This document shows, piece after piece, positions 20,901 through 32,200 of a stretch of DNA of 64,000 nt. Position numbers and translations under genes: made by a program. Each line of letters starts with the position of its first letter. Positions within the stretch are counted from its first letter, which is position 1. The notes under the pieces were generated by a model. The model was not told the DNA's origin, did not search any database, and was given only the letters and a program-made list of their open reading frames with translations. The DNA is from Lineus longissimus. Taxonomy: Eukaryota; Nemertea; Pilidiophora; Heteronemertea; Lineidae. The stretch covers positions 20,657,219 to 20,721,218 of the forward strand of contig NC_088315.1 in the NCBI RefSeq assembly GCF_910592395.1. Direction: 5' to 3'.

Positions 20901-21869
20901 ACTGCAAGTGCTAGATCACTGTCCTTGAGAACCTGATCTATAGTCACTCTCTCATTGTCCTCCCTCCACAGATTCATGTAGGTGTTGATCTCACCAGGAA
21001 TGGTCGGATCAGGGGAGCCGTCACATCGCATGTAGCGCGCCCATTTGGCTTTCTTCCGGCGATTGTCATGGATATTCAGTAACTGTGTTTCGTTGCTCTC
21101 AGTGATGGAGTTGAGCTCCAGGAGTTGGGCCTTCCTTCTCGTTCTTTCCTGCAAAGCCAAAAACGTTAAATGAATGCATGTGGCACCTTCATTTATTTTA
21201 GAGATCCCTGATTCAGTTAACTCTAGGATAGTAAGGAGACAGTTCTTTGTGCGCAGAGAAATATACACAGTAATGAAGGATACAACTCAAAGTCAATTCC
21301 TGCCACTCTGTTATAGCCTTACCTCATTCTCTAATCTTCTCCTCTCCTCAGCCTCTCTCTTCTCCTTCTCCTTTCTCTCCCTCTCTTCCTCCTCGGCTCG
21401 AAGACGCGCCTCCTCTGCAACACAAGCACCAACAATTTGTATAAACCACTCTTGAAAGGGTCTTGACTAGACTCTCTCGCACAGTTACCAGCACCAGCAC
21501 CGGAGGCTACCAAGGTACATCTGCAAGATTGCGACACCTGTGCCAGCACTCCAGAGTCCGATTATTCCGAATCAGATATGTTGATTCTGTTAGATGTTGA
21601 TTTAAGATGAAAGCAGTGCAACAGAGAAGTTGCATGATCAGCTATCTCAATGATTGGTCGTGATTTAGTATCGCCCTTCGCAGTTGATTGTCAACAGCCT
21701 TGGTGCTCCCACAAGTTATCACCATACTTTATCTAACCAAAGGACAAGGTAGGTTTTCATTGGGTGCCCTGATAATACCTTCTTCTCTAGCTCGCCTCTC
21801 CTCCTCTTCTTTGTCTATCTTCTTTGGCTTTCCCTTCCCTGCGGGAGCACCTTTCTTCCCCTTGGGAGG
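14927..21869 (-). CDS. DNAI7: DNAI7 / CASC1 (axonemal dynein-associated IC97-like protein)
   Basis: Fourteen coding exons on the minus strand, in order 21869-21779, 21414-21323, 21148-20903, 20393-20313, 19828-19659, 19391-19228, 18925-18698, 17456-17313, 17143-16865, 16741-16575, 16169-16074, 15886-15815, 15415-15161, 15064-14927. They total 2223 nt, or 740 aa without the missing first residues (human about 716). The family is an intermediate-chain-like component of inner-arm axonemal dynein in motile cilia (IC97 in Chlamydomonas). Seen: a Lys-rich N-terminus (PPKGKKGAPAGKGKPKK), a long Glu/Arg coiled coil typical of the Casc1 N-terminal domain, then WARYMRCDGSPDPTIPGEIN. A very acidic linker follows (residues about 311-380), then the conserved C-terminal Casc1 blocks (GVSMKLPGDVVF, LRPRGMNHAQLTVIAAINE, FHADMYHMVLELAS). 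All phases join. The start codon is not certain: the exon at 21869 begins in phase 0 without ATG. A 6-nt exon 21976-21971 (ATGCCA then GTACC) would supply Met-Pro. It is divergent from ETFRF1. Confidence 0.93.
15550..15610 (+). repeat. tRNA-derived SINE-like fragment
   Basis: Within a DNAI7 intron, TGGCTCAGGTCTCTGACTTG looks like an A-box region, and TTGTTCGATCCC 34 bp later looks like a B-box. The spacing fits a tRNA-derived SINE head. Flanking stems do not pair as in a working tRNA. Confidence 0.4.
16229..16358 (+). repeat. 26-bp minisatellite, 5 copies
   Basis: Five identical head-to-tail copies of a 26-bp unit beginning GAACACCATTGTGACCAATG and ending CTGTCT, within the DNAI7 intron between exons 16741-16575 and 16169-16074. 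Identity of all copies points to recent expansion. Confidence 0.95.
20215..20290 (-). repeat. tRNA-derived SINE-like fragment
   Basis: Read on the minus strand, GCGGTGGCACTGTTGAAGAG (A-box-like) is followed by ATGGGTTCAAGGCTC (B-box-like) at normal tRNA spacing. It sits in a DNAI7 intron. It is best read as a SINE head; no intact anticodon arm is evident. Confidence 0.45.
20459..20665 (+). repeat. 23-bp minisatellite, 9 copies
   Basis: Nine perfect tandem copies of a 23-bp unit (CAGTGTTAGGCTGTGTATCA then GTG), exactly 207 bp, in the DNAI7 intron between exons 21148-20903 and 20393-20313. Zero divergence means very recent amplification or gene conversion. Copy number is likely to vary between individuals. 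Confidence 0.97.
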
Positions 21870-22170
21870 CTGAAAAAGACAATAAATTCTCATTCACTGA
21901 AAAAGTCGCCAGACAATGGTTCGAGAGGCATTGTCTGGTGTCATTGACCATGAAGATCTATTGGTGGTACTGGCATGCCGGTGTATCTAGAAAATGACCT
22001 TTGTTTTATGTCAACATGAAATGCATTTAATTAATGTCCCATATAGGCCTAGTCTAAATCGAACTGGTGACTAGGGCCTACATTGATCGAATTATTGTCA
22101 ACACGAAATCGATCCAATCCAATCCAAATCGTGTTTCACGAGAGTTACGTGAACCGCATCAGTGCTAAGA

Positions 22171-22190
22171 GGGGGGGGGGGGGGGGGGGG
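22171..22190 (+). repeat. poly-G tract (20 G)
   Basis: A run of 20 G inside the divergent DNAI7-ETFRF1 region, directly followed by TGACGTAG. It could form a quadruplex. Length may be unreliable. Confidence 0.9.
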
Positions 22191-22391
22191 TGACGTAGCG
22201 TCGATTTTGTGTAGCCTACTCTGCCTAGGCCTATATTATAGCCTAGGCCTACATAAAAAACTGTGTTCTGATTGGCAAATTTATGTCAACACTTTTGACT
22301 TATTGTGAGTTATGTGGGACATAATTCTGAATTAGTGTTGACATTTAATATTGCATTGTAGGTGTGCACTCCGGCCAGCCATACACGAGAC

Positions 22392-22511
22392 ATGCGAGAT
22401 GATGCACATGGCATGCATGGGCTGGCCATGGAGCTGGATGATCATGACATGCATGATGACATGGATGATGATCATGGCCATTCAATGATCATGATGGAAC
22501 GGCGTGATTAG
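22392..22511 (+). other. 39-codon His/Asp/Met-rich ORF, doubtful
   Basis: ATG to TAG encodes 39 aa with many His, Asp and Met residues (for example ELDDHDMHDDMDDDHGHS). The composition recalls metal-binding leaders of copper transporters, but the DNA is low complexity (GATGAT/CATG), which explains it without selection. It lies upstream of ETFRF1 in the 5' direction and could at most be an upstream ORF. Not claimed as a gene. Confidence 0.15.
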
Positions 22512-22740
22512 CAACGTCATTTGGAGGACAATTTTAGTGTCGATATTTGTCCTAGGTGGTGTTAATTATGCATGCAATTTAGTCAATGTAGCTATATATT
22601 TCTCAAAACACCATAGATTCAGCATGAGATACTTGTATTCAAGGTGAAAATACCATTTTATTCGGATGTTTTGAAACTTTTTCCTCCGGATGGCAACCAA
22701 GAGAAAGTTACTTTGCGCATGTGTGAAAAATGGTATCCGG

Positions 22741-22777
22741 TCGTTTCGCGCCCTGACCTTTTCGCCCCCAGTCGCTG
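22741..22777 (-). repeat. dispersed GGGGGCGAAAAGG repeat, copy 1
   Basis: The minus strand contains GACTGGGGGCGAAAAGGTCA followed by GGGCGCGAAACGACCGG. The same core recurs on the plus strand at 57930-57952. The related 15-bp phrases GGGGCGAAAAGGTCA and GGGCGCGAAACGACC suggest a decayed tandem array that is dispersed in the genome. Confidence 0.6.
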
Positions 22778-22839
22778 GGACTTTTTGATATGCAGTTTGT
22801 GTATTTGTAGTCCTGTGGTGTTCTGAATTTTTTTGGAAC

Positions 22840-23958
22840 ATGGCATCATCGAGCCGATCTCAGGTGATTCAGCTCTACAAGAATGTAAGTTTGTCATGTC
22901 AGTCAGACCAAATGTGTGTAGAGAGAAGTAAAGACAAATGACAAATGTAACACGTACGCACAGCAAAACCAGTCGATGTCGCACAGAAGACGAGCTGAAA
23001 TGTCACGAGGACATAATGAAAATGAATGTACACAGATTTCATCAAAAGGCAGGCAACTGTGCTTTAAATGAACAACAGTCCTGTCTCAACCATACATAGG
23101 CGCTCAAAGACAAATGGCCATTTTCAGAGGTATTGGGGGGAGACTACAGACGGAGTACCTCTGATAGTTAAGAATGAAATCAGGTAAAGCAGTGGTCCAG
23201 AGTAATGTAATGAAGCCTGTGACAACATTCTAGTATAACTACATTGTATATTTGTTTGACGAGTTTGTGGAAGCTCGTATCATAAAAAACCAGGTAAACA
23301 AACTTGGCTTTGTCTATTGATAATTAAGTCCCTTTTTGCAGTTGATGCATCTTGGTAAAGAGTATCCGAAAGGAGCAGATTACTTCCGTACGAAACTGAA
23401 GTCGGCTTTCATGAAGAATCGCGATGTGACTGATCCAGAGGAGATCAAGGTGTTAATAGCTCGAGGTAAATATTAATACATTTTCAGTACAATGACCCAA
23501 AAGAGTGAGAGTGTGTGCTATCTTTAAGCTGAAGCATTATCCAAAGAAGGCATTGTTTACTAGTTGAAATATTAAACTTCTGAGGAAGTTGAACTCATCA
23601 CTGTGTGGGTGAATATTCACAGAGACAAGGCAGTTGCCTGTAGGCCCTCCCATTTTGCTGTGGCACCCTTGAAATGTCACAAACGTGGTTTTCTTCATTT
23701 CAACTGTCCTTGTGAAGTGTTCCCTTTTGCCCAATACTAACTGCCCTGTTGAAATGAACCATGTACCGTTTTCACGATTGCATTTTCCTTTTCATTTCAG
23801 GTGAATATATCATAAAGGAGCTTGAAGCCCTTTACATGCTCCGCAAATATCGCGCTCTGAAGAAGCGCTACTACAGTGAGGAAGATGTGACGTCACCTAA
23901 GTTCAACCAGCCGCCAATAGTGCAGGAGTTTACGACGCCACATAAGACTGACCGATGA
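22840..23958 (+). CDS. ETFRF1: ETFRF1 / LYRM5 (electron transfer flavoprotein regulatory factor 1)
   Basis: Three exons, 22840-22884, 23342-23465 and 23801-23958, total 327 nt and 108 aa (human about 90). The protein is a small mitochondrial LYR-motif (complex 1 LYR) protein. Known family members bind the electron transfer flavoprotein and remove its FAD, slowing fatty-acid and amino-acid oxidation, and associate with acyl-ACP. Seen: an N-terminal helix [20 protein letters not shown] with the LYK form of the LYR motif, then [40 protein letters not shown] and KKRYYSE. These align along the whole human protein ([29 protein letters not shown]). The C-terminal 20 residues after KKRYYSE have no counterpart in human. 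Junctions are GT-AG with phases 0 and 1. It is head to head with DNAI7. Confidence 0.96.
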
Positions 23959-24626
23959 AAGTTCCGACTGTGTTGGTATTTGTTCTGTGATAAGACAGTA
24001 TGGTGCTTCCGTTTCAATGACTTGCTCGGGAGACTTGCATGTTGTGTTGCATGTGACTTTAGATTCATTCGGAAAATAGACTTTCTCTGCTGATGTTTGA
24101 TGGAAAACCTTGTATGTAAATATGGTATCAAGTTATGAAGCCACGATTTCGGTAGATTTGGAGGGATTACTTAAGTTATTGCTTCCCAAAATTGTGCATT
24201 TACAATCAAATTGTCACCATTTAAAATGTTGCAACTTTGCAAAGTCGCCGAGTGGTTTGCTTTAGTGAAACCCCGAGAATATAAACGATTTAATGTGAGA
24301 AGTTTTTCAACCAGATTACTATGACAAGAATGGTATTCGCTTGCTCTAAGAATTCTGGTGTTGATAGCACTGCCCTTGTCCCTGTATGGGCAAACCTAAA
24401 ACCTTTCCTGGCGAAATTGTCCTATTGCCCTTTTGTATACTAACCATTGATCCCGAGTTAAGTATCTGTTTATTTGGAAATGGTATATTATCGCATGGTT
24501 CTTCATCACAGCAATGAAGGCATTTCTGTTGTTATGAAAGTTGTAGGTGCTTGCAAAGTTCTTGTAGATGGGGAATATTTGTGGCTGTGACGTGTGATCA
24601 TCATTACTTGTCGCTGCGACAATAAA
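23959..24626 (+). other. ETFRF1 3' UTR
   Basis: AT-rich sequence after the ETFRF1 stop with no coding frame, ending at an AATAAA at 24621-24626, which is followed by a T-rich stretch. It is the most likely 3' UTR. Confidence 0.6.
24621..24626 (+). terminator. ETFRF1 poly(A) signal
   Basis: Canonical AATAAA, 663 bp after the stop codon, followed by a T-rich stretch (TTTCCTTTTTGTTTG) within 40 bp, as expected for a cleavage site. Confidence 0.6.
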
Positions 24627-24857
24627 AATGAGTTGATTAATTTAAATGAAATAAGTTTCCTTTTTGTTTGTTTCTTGTGAAAATATCTCCACTTGATATT
24701 CTTCTATAAACCAAAGGGAAGTATGGATAATTACCTTAGAGTCCCCTACACTTACAAACTAGCTAGCTCTCAGCAGTAGCCCACGCAAATATGGCGATAA
24801 GGAAAGAAGAAATCGAGTGTAGGTGGATGTTTTAAATGATCACATAGCCTAGGAGTG

Positions 24858-25031
24858 ACTCTGAACAGCAACAGCTCAGACTGTCCTCAGTTCTGTACAG
24901 CTCCTGTGGTGTTCTCGTGCTGTCAGCTGTTCAAGGTCAGAGCAACTCTGAACAGCAACAGATCAGACTGTCCTCAGTTCTGTACAGCTCCTGTGGTGTT
25001 CTCGTGCTGTCAGCTGTTCAAGGCCAGAGCA
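24858..25031 (+). repeat. 87-bp tandem duplication
   Basis: Two adjacent copies of an 87-bp block starting ACTCTGAACAGCAACAG, differing at two positions. It lies between the 3' ends of ETFRF1 and CRK. No gene is seen in it. The period equals that of the CRK exon array, but the sequences are unrelated. Confidence 0.9.
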
Positions 25032-25933
25032 ACAAGATTCCACTGTACTGTCCCAATTTCAAGGTGCATGTTCCATAACTGGCTGGGAAATACCACCAGG
25101 AAGACTACCATGACACAACCACTGGTGTTGTCGCTTGGGAAGCCAATGTTTCATGGGAACCTCGCTCACAGGTGAGACACTTGAGAGACCTGATCCGTCG
25201 ATTCCTCCACGGTGTACAAGGCCAGACAGGACAACAACACATGGGTACTAGTAATGGCATTTATTATAATACAATGGGCTTCACCATTCATTTATTCACA
25301 AATCATTGTTACATATTGTCTGTCTTTTCACTTTAACTGTAACTACGGTAGCAAAGCGACACGTGAGATATTGTAGACGCATCAAAACACTTGTATCGTC
25401 AGGGAAACAATGGCGCATTTCAATTTCACGTTTTCCGCAATTAGCAAGGTTTACAAAAATAAAACTGCGGAACTGAAAATCTGATAGTTACTGCTAAAGG
25501 GTTGTCAAAATGCTCAATTAAAACCAGGCAAATATAACTATGGTGTATTTCACAAGATGTATAATAGCTGCTAGTATTTCCTCATTAACAGTTGTCAGAA
25601 AAATGCCACCCAATATGGGTGTCATATGAGATACATTGAGAACATCCAAATAATAGTGAAATGAAAACGTATCAGAACCATGTTGGAAACCTACAGACAT
25701 TGTGTGCCTTTATTTTCGCTTTTACAGATAATTTGCAGAATAGCAAATATTTGCGGGTATACTGTATTAGTACAAATAGTGACACAACACAAGCACATTT
25801 ATAGTTCAACACATCAGGGATAGAGGGCAGCAATTGCTGTAATGGTGACAAAACTAATCAAATTTTCTAAATATTTGAAGAAATCTCATGAAGTACAAGC
25901 TCGAAAACTGAGCAGTTTAGGTTGAAAATCAAG

Positions 25934-26104
25934 TTAAAGGGGGACTATAGGCAGGAGCAGGGGGTTAACTTTGGTAGTCTTTATGTGACTAGTATGCAGT
26001 GAGGGGGTTGTATTCAATTCAGTGATAACTAGCAGAAGTGTGAATAGTCTCTATGTGGGATAGAGGAGACACATATTGCTCCTGCCTATACAGTCTCCCT
26101 TCAA
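25934..26104 (+). mobile_element. TTAA-flanked MITE, copy A
   Basis: A 171-bp element with terminal inverted repeats. The left end is TTAAAGGGGGACTATAGGCA, and the right end carries CTCCTGCCTATACAGTCTCC before CTTCAA. It has no coding capacity. The ends and inner phrases (ATTCAGTGATAA, GTGTGAATAG) match copy B at 56780-56930. TTAA target choice and a GGG-starting inverted repeat suggest a nonautonomous piggyBac-type element. The right TTAA has decayed to TCAA. Confidence 0.7.
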
Positions 26105-28351
26105 GTCAAGAGTGTAAAATTCAATCTAAAATCACCTAGCACTATATTTTGCTACAAGTTCCATGAGGCTATTTACAATAAGATATTAAGTCCCATTTCA
26201 CCCTGAATTGACAAGCATTTGCAGTACTTTCTCACCAATTCGAGGGCAGCATATAGACTGCCAACTTGACATCAACTTAAGTTGAAATCATCTGCATGCA
26301 AATATTAGATAAGTGTGTTTACAACGTTGGTGGTTTCAGGTGGGACCATCTAAAGCAAGCGCTCATTGTGCAGGAAAAGCATGTACAGGGCTCTTTAATA
26401 CAACAGGGCAACTCACACGGTTTTGTCTTCATGACCATTCTGTGCTACGTTTAGTAAGAATTTCCCATGTTTCACGCAAATTGATTATCAGTGATGAAAA
26501 AGCTGGGAAAAACCCAACCCATCTAGCAGCAAAACTCAACAAATTGATACTCATAAGTCCCCAAGCCATGGTACTGATGAAATGTACCATTCCACTTTAA
26601 AGAGGTATTGTAAGTTGGAACAGAACCCAAATGATAAAACCAACACTCTCATCTCGATCTGTACAAATCTTATCCGTAAATTTGACCACTTTCGACCTTT
26701 GTCCCTCTATCTCAAGAAGTCACTCCGCACAGTGTTCGTCACACTTTCCTGCTTTCCACAGGTTTCTCTCACTTACAATCTTGCAAGTTCATCAAAATAA
26801 AGCCACACCTGTGAAAACTGTGCGGTTGTCCATGTTCACCAGTGGTTCCACTCTGAGCGGAAACCAAGATTTAGTGTATACCAAGCTTTCAAAAGAAATA
26901 TTTTGGTTTTTCCGTACACAAAATAAGGTTCAAACATGATTTTGATTTCAGGCCACTCCTGAGATGAACTGGTACAAATACACAACTTTGGAAAATGAAA
27001 AAGATAGAAATCTGAGAAAAAAGTACTATTTAAAAACGAATTGCAATACTTCAGAACAAGCACGTGACACAACAAATTTCCCTTTTTTACTACATTTTGT
27101 ATTCACTAATCTTTACTAGACATTGAATATGATTGACAACCTGAGGGTTTGCTTCTTAAGCAACAGTGCTCATTATAATCAGACAACATTCAGAAAGCAG
27201 TGTCGTCACGGCAATATGGCCACACAACAAAATGTAAAATATTTTCAAAATCAAATATTCTAGGTACATTATGCGCTTAAATGATCGAATGAGATGAGAA
27301 AATTTAGCAGTGTGGTGACACATTGTTCTCACAATTAAGTCTAGATATTCGTGAAACCTTGAAAATAGAATATTTTACAAAAGTCTATACACGAGGCTTA
27401 CTATAGTAAGATTTGAGTCGCACTCATAATTGGGGCTACTTCAGGGCAGACACTTTTAATAGCTCGAGTCAAAAAGCTAAGTTTATAACACTCCATTCCA
27501 ATATAGCAGCTTTCTGTTTGGATTTTGACAGTAAAACGTGTCATGTCTCACCAAAAACTAACATTGAAATAAAGCTAATGACAGTGAGAACTAAACACTT
27601 TACCCACGCCTACAAACTGCTAAAGTGGAACCAGGCCTTTAGCCTGATGAGAGCTGACATGTTGTTTAAGAAAGCATCCTCTCAAGCAACGTAGTTGTTG
27701 GAGTCAACTCATTCACCGTGATACTTCTGTGATACATTCTTGAGCAGTTTAGCACCAAAATTCAGTATCCTGATGAGTCATCAAAACTGAGTCAACCATT
27801 TCCATTCAAAAAGGACTTATCTATCTTTAGCTATCATCAGAGTTACCTTATTCAGTTATTCGTGATATAATGGACATCTGTTTCTGATCACACCCAAGAA
27901 GAATCTGAGTGTCCTGACTGCTGAGTGTTACCAAGCAACTTCTGACCCGGTTGTCTTACTGGTGGCTGAGATTGCCTGTCTAGGAAAACAGCGCTCCCTT
28001 GCATGTAACAAGACCAGATATTCACAACTAGAACTTGCCTCTGAATGCTTAAAATACAGAGAACTGACTCTAAAAGTATAATATTAGTATAGATCACCTG
28101 TAGTCAGGGTCTACACTTCCAAAGTAGCCATATTGTAGTCAGCACTATTATGATACTGGTAGCATGCCCCGATGTTGTGTATAGTAGAATTTATGATGCA
28201 AAATACTGCAGACCAAAGTTACATTCTATAACATGACAAGTACAACTACATTTTAAGTTGAGCATGGTTTTTTTTAAATTAACATGTCCAACCAATTATT
28301 GGACATATTTTGGGCTCCCTAAACACAACCTGTTTCAGATTTTGCAAGGCG

Positions 28352-28376
28352 CGATTATAGGCAGGAGTTGGGTAGG
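28352..28376 (+). repeat. partial MITE end
   Basis: GATTATAGGCAGGAGTTGGG matches the inner part of the left terminal repeat of the MITE copies at 25934 and 56780. No matching right end is found, so it is a fragment. Confidence 0.4.
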
Positions 28377-28789
28377 CCAGTTTTAAAACACTTACGAAGT
28401 CACAAACAGGTGTCTTCTATCTGACGGTCTATCAGTACTATTCACCTGTGAGCAAGGAATATTTTAACCAAAGTAGTCAAACCAGACCCAGTTCTCCAGA
28501 TGTGGATATTAATCACCTGGAGAACACTGACCAACCAGTCCTGCCCATAGTCTTGACAAACACACATCTCAAGAGGACATTGACAGACGTGAATGTCAAA
28601 TGTCAGATTCACAACGTAACACATGAGAATAAGTACCTAAATGATTGTTAAAACTGATCTAAATCTTAATCAATACTTCATCAATAAAATTGTTTGAATA
28701 TTCTTATTCTTAAATACCCTTAAATGTTCTTATCCGGTTTTGAAAACCTCCACTACTGTAGGCCCAAATCCCTGCCACATACTGTCAAT

Positions 28790-28936
28790 CCAAGGGTACC
28801 AGACTTTGAACCAAGGGTACCAGGCTTTGAACCAAGGGTACCAGGCTTTGAACCAAGGGTACCAGGCTTTGAACCAAGGGTACCAGGCTTTGAACCAAGG
28901 GTACCAGGCTTTAAACCAAGGGTACCAGGCTTTGAA
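28790..28936 (+). repeat. 21-bp minisatellite, 7 copies
   Basis: Seven tandem copies of CCAAGGGTACCAGGCTTTGA plus A, each with a KpnI site, with three single-base changes. Because the unit is a multiple of three it is open in several frames on both strands, giving repeat ORFs (such as PRVPGFE) that are not genes. It lies 3' of CRK. Confidence 0.95.
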
Positions 28937-29276
28937 CCAATTTAGTTCCAAGTATTAGCAATTCATACATTTGCCTAGTATTTGCTACCCTTTAAAGTAC
29001 AATACGACAATGAACACATTCAGCCGTTACTAATGGTTACCAATAAAACATATAATTGCCGCTGCAGTGACTTCATTTCAAGCAGAATTTATTCGTGAAC
29101 AAGTGTTCATCTTCTTCTGCATATATGCATAAGTCTCTCTTATCCTCCACACAGCGCCAATTTCACTTCACCGTACACTGTTTGAATATGCTCGACACCA
29201 TGACACATCCACCTTGTGCAAACATCTACTGCAAGTCAAGAACTGATGTCAAGTCAACTAGAAAGTCTTCCATTAT

Positions 29277-32200
29277 CTACACACCGTCACCATCGGGCGA
29301 ATCGATGAATTGGACATGGGTAAACGGAAACAAGCCTTGTTTTTCACCAACCAATCCTTCCCATTCTCCGTTCATGTTTGTCTGTATCACCTTCACCATG
29401 TCACCAATCTGAAAGACAAACAATCTCACAGGTCAGACTTCAGGGAAGACAAATATTAGAAATCAACATCAGCATCTGTCACTCCACGGTTGTTGATTTG
29501 ATCCCTGGTCACACCACTTCTTCTTGTGACCGATAGGGTGACGCTCTCTGACAGCTGTACATTTCCTCCGGGGCTTCCAGTTTCCTCCTACCACCCCAAA
29601 GGATATTGGTTAAGTTCAATTCCTCAATAAGATGATTTACAAATCATGAACATTGCAGATGAGGTTACTTACGTGTAACTCGAGTGCTCTTGGGTCGTAT
29701 GCATTTGGTATGCGGTCTTTGATCACGCGTGCCATTGCTGGAAGTTGTCTCTGTAAAGAAGATATCAGCAGGTTAAGAAATGGACGATAGAAGTGTTTGA
29801 TGGTGTGATGATGGACTGACGTCAGGAGAGACCTAAAGCCACCAGCAAAGCTTGGTCATCTAGCTGACTGCTGTGACTGATTTAGACTCCAACAAACCGA
29901 CCCAGCTTCAGGGCACATGGGCATTGACAAGAACAGCTGAAAACTTTACATAAACCAATTCGAGGACTGCACTCCAAAAGTGAAACCAATAAATATACTG
30001 GTGACCTTTGGGTCTGTCGGATGAGAATAAGACTAAGAGCCATGGTCCCTTGTTTTTATAGCAGGGCAAGTCAAAGATCCCTCGTATCCTCCCAAACTTC
30101 TACAGGGTTACAATGCCAGTAATACTGACACTGATACTGATCATCAAGTGGACACTGTTTCCTTACCTGAGTTATTTGAGGCACCACTGGTTGTGGCTGT
30201 GCATATGGCTGTGCAGGTATTTCGCATGACTGTGTTTTTTTTTGTTTTACTTCTTTCTCTATGGCTTCTTTACTTTCTTTAGTGTACTCCTCCACGTACG
30301 GCACTGGTATCTGGCCCTCTTCTCCCCGACTATTCCTAGCTGTCCACCACTGGTCCTCGTCTTTTCGTAAAATTGATAAAACTTCGCCTTTTTCAAACTT
30401 CAAATCATCTGCATCCTGAAAACAAAACAAATGTTCTATTTAGATTTTTTCATGAAATGCATTTTATTAATGAAATTGAACCCAACTCAACAACTGTTTG
30501 TCAAATACATCCAGGAGATATCTTCAGACGTGGATGTTTTTTTCCTTTGAAGCAATGAGTGCTGTTTTCTTCAGACTGAAGGTTCAGGAACACCACGCTT
30601 AGGATGATAACCTGATGCTTGGAACACGGACTTGCCACAGCACAAAAGCTTCAATTCATTTTGAAAAGCACAGCAACTCGCGTAAAAATGTGGACCTCAC
30701 CAATTTGTGTGTCAAAATGTCTGCTGTAATATAAGGGCTGATGATACACCCAGTTCAATTTGCACAAAACTCAAAATTCCACTAACACACGCTGAAGAAC
30801 TTGTCTGAAGATTTCAAAGTAACCGATCCATGTACTTACTCCTGAAGTAAATCGATATTTTCCTATAACTTTTCTCAAAGCCTGAAATATAAAGAAAAGA
30901 ACATGAACAGCCAGCCATATCCTTTGGTCTGGGGATGAGTCTGAGAATGTACAAAACATTCTACCCTCTGTGTACACTTTCAGATGTCCATCTGCAGTGC
31001 CACCTACACAGGAACCATGTACATGTAACAAAGATTAGTGAGAGCTGGCAGAAAGTCACACCACTGTACCTTTAACACCCCAGATGAGACATTGAGTAAC
31101 TGCTCGTCATTCATTCCAGGAACATTTTATAATTTCACAAGGAAATTACATGTAATCATACACTCCTTAGCGACCTATTTGATAGAAGCCTTCCTCCGGG
31201 GGAAATTATTGCAACATAGCATACAAATTAGCCACACTATCAATACTTCCTTCTGAATTCACTAATCACATACACAAGTACAAGTAATGGTGAGCTATTT
31301 CACAAGGAGTTGAACTAAAACATTGTCCAAGGCAGAATGTGGGTAATTAGTGCCACCCCAAACCCCACCCTGGCCTGCTGAGTCTGAACCAATGTCATAA
31401 TCATCAGAACTGGCACAAGAATGTAATACCACCTGACGTTCATTTCTTCTCACACCAAACCAAAAAAAATGGGTCAGTCAAGATGTACCTGAACCTGCCA
31501 CAAAAATGCAATTAACATTTATAATTGAGCATGACTGGAATGTGACAGACATTCAATAATGACAAGGCTGAACAAAGTCATGTCCTGGCCAAGCCATGCA
31601 TAATGTCACGCAGTAACCTGGCCAGCTGTACACCCCTGATAGAAGGTGCTTCTCCAAGATATTCTATGGTGTTCAACCCTTAATATCACTATCTCAAATA
31701 TGTTCTGGCATAGGCATTTGGGTAATCAAATGGACGTGTGTCTATGAATAAAACAGCAATTGCATTTCATTTGGCCTCAACTATCACTCTCCTGATATGA
31801 AGGTTGAATTGAACCCATGACTTCTCAACCAACAATGTTCTAAATACCCCACACTACCTTGTTCAATGCTGATATTAAACCAGCCGTCAGACCATAATAG
31901 AAGATGAAGCAAGATGGCGCGGCGGCAGATTTGGAAAAGTGATGTCATACTTACAGGCCTAACCAATGGAGTTGTGTCTAAATAGTGATTTTTATAAAAC
32001 GTTAGTAACGTAGGGATGTCTGGGAATTCCTTATCGCCTATTTTGTACATGGTCTTTCCACCGCTTGTTATTTTATTGATGATATAATGGCTAATTTTAG
32101 TGTCTTCTCTGAAACGAACAAAGATTTTTAAACATGAGACAAATATATGGCCGACGTTAAAATTCCTTTCGCATTAGTAACAAGTAAGGAACCCCTTTCC

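Larger units (their letters stand above)
21870..22839. promoter_or_regulatory. DNAI7-ETFRF1 divergent promoter region
   Basis: 970 bp separate the DNAI7 exon start and the ETFRF1 ATG, which point away from each other. It holds a 20-G run (22171-22190), TGACGTAG just after it, a low-complexity CATG/GATGAT stretch (22390-22500) and the GGGGGCGAAAAGG repeat fragment at 22741-22777. Human DNAI7 (CASC1) and ETFRF1 (LYRM5) are also head to head, so one shared promoter is likely. Exact start sites cannot be seen. Confidence 0.55.
25032..29276 (-). other. long CRK 3' UTR / downstream region
   Basis: About 4.2 kb without coding exons between ETFRF1 and the CRK stop. Minus-strand AATAAA hexamers at 25290-25295 and 25259-25264 are possible CRK polyadenylation signals, and vertebrate CRK and CRKL have long 3' UTRs, so much of this may be transcribed. 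It contains a MITE (25934-26104), a partial MITE copy near 28352 and a 21-bp minisatellite (28790-28936). Confidence 0.4.

Noticed and set aside
28724-28958. Repeat ORFs on both strands (PRVPGFE and WYPWFKA peptides)
   Set aside because: Products of the 21-bp minisatellite; open on both strands and without any domain.
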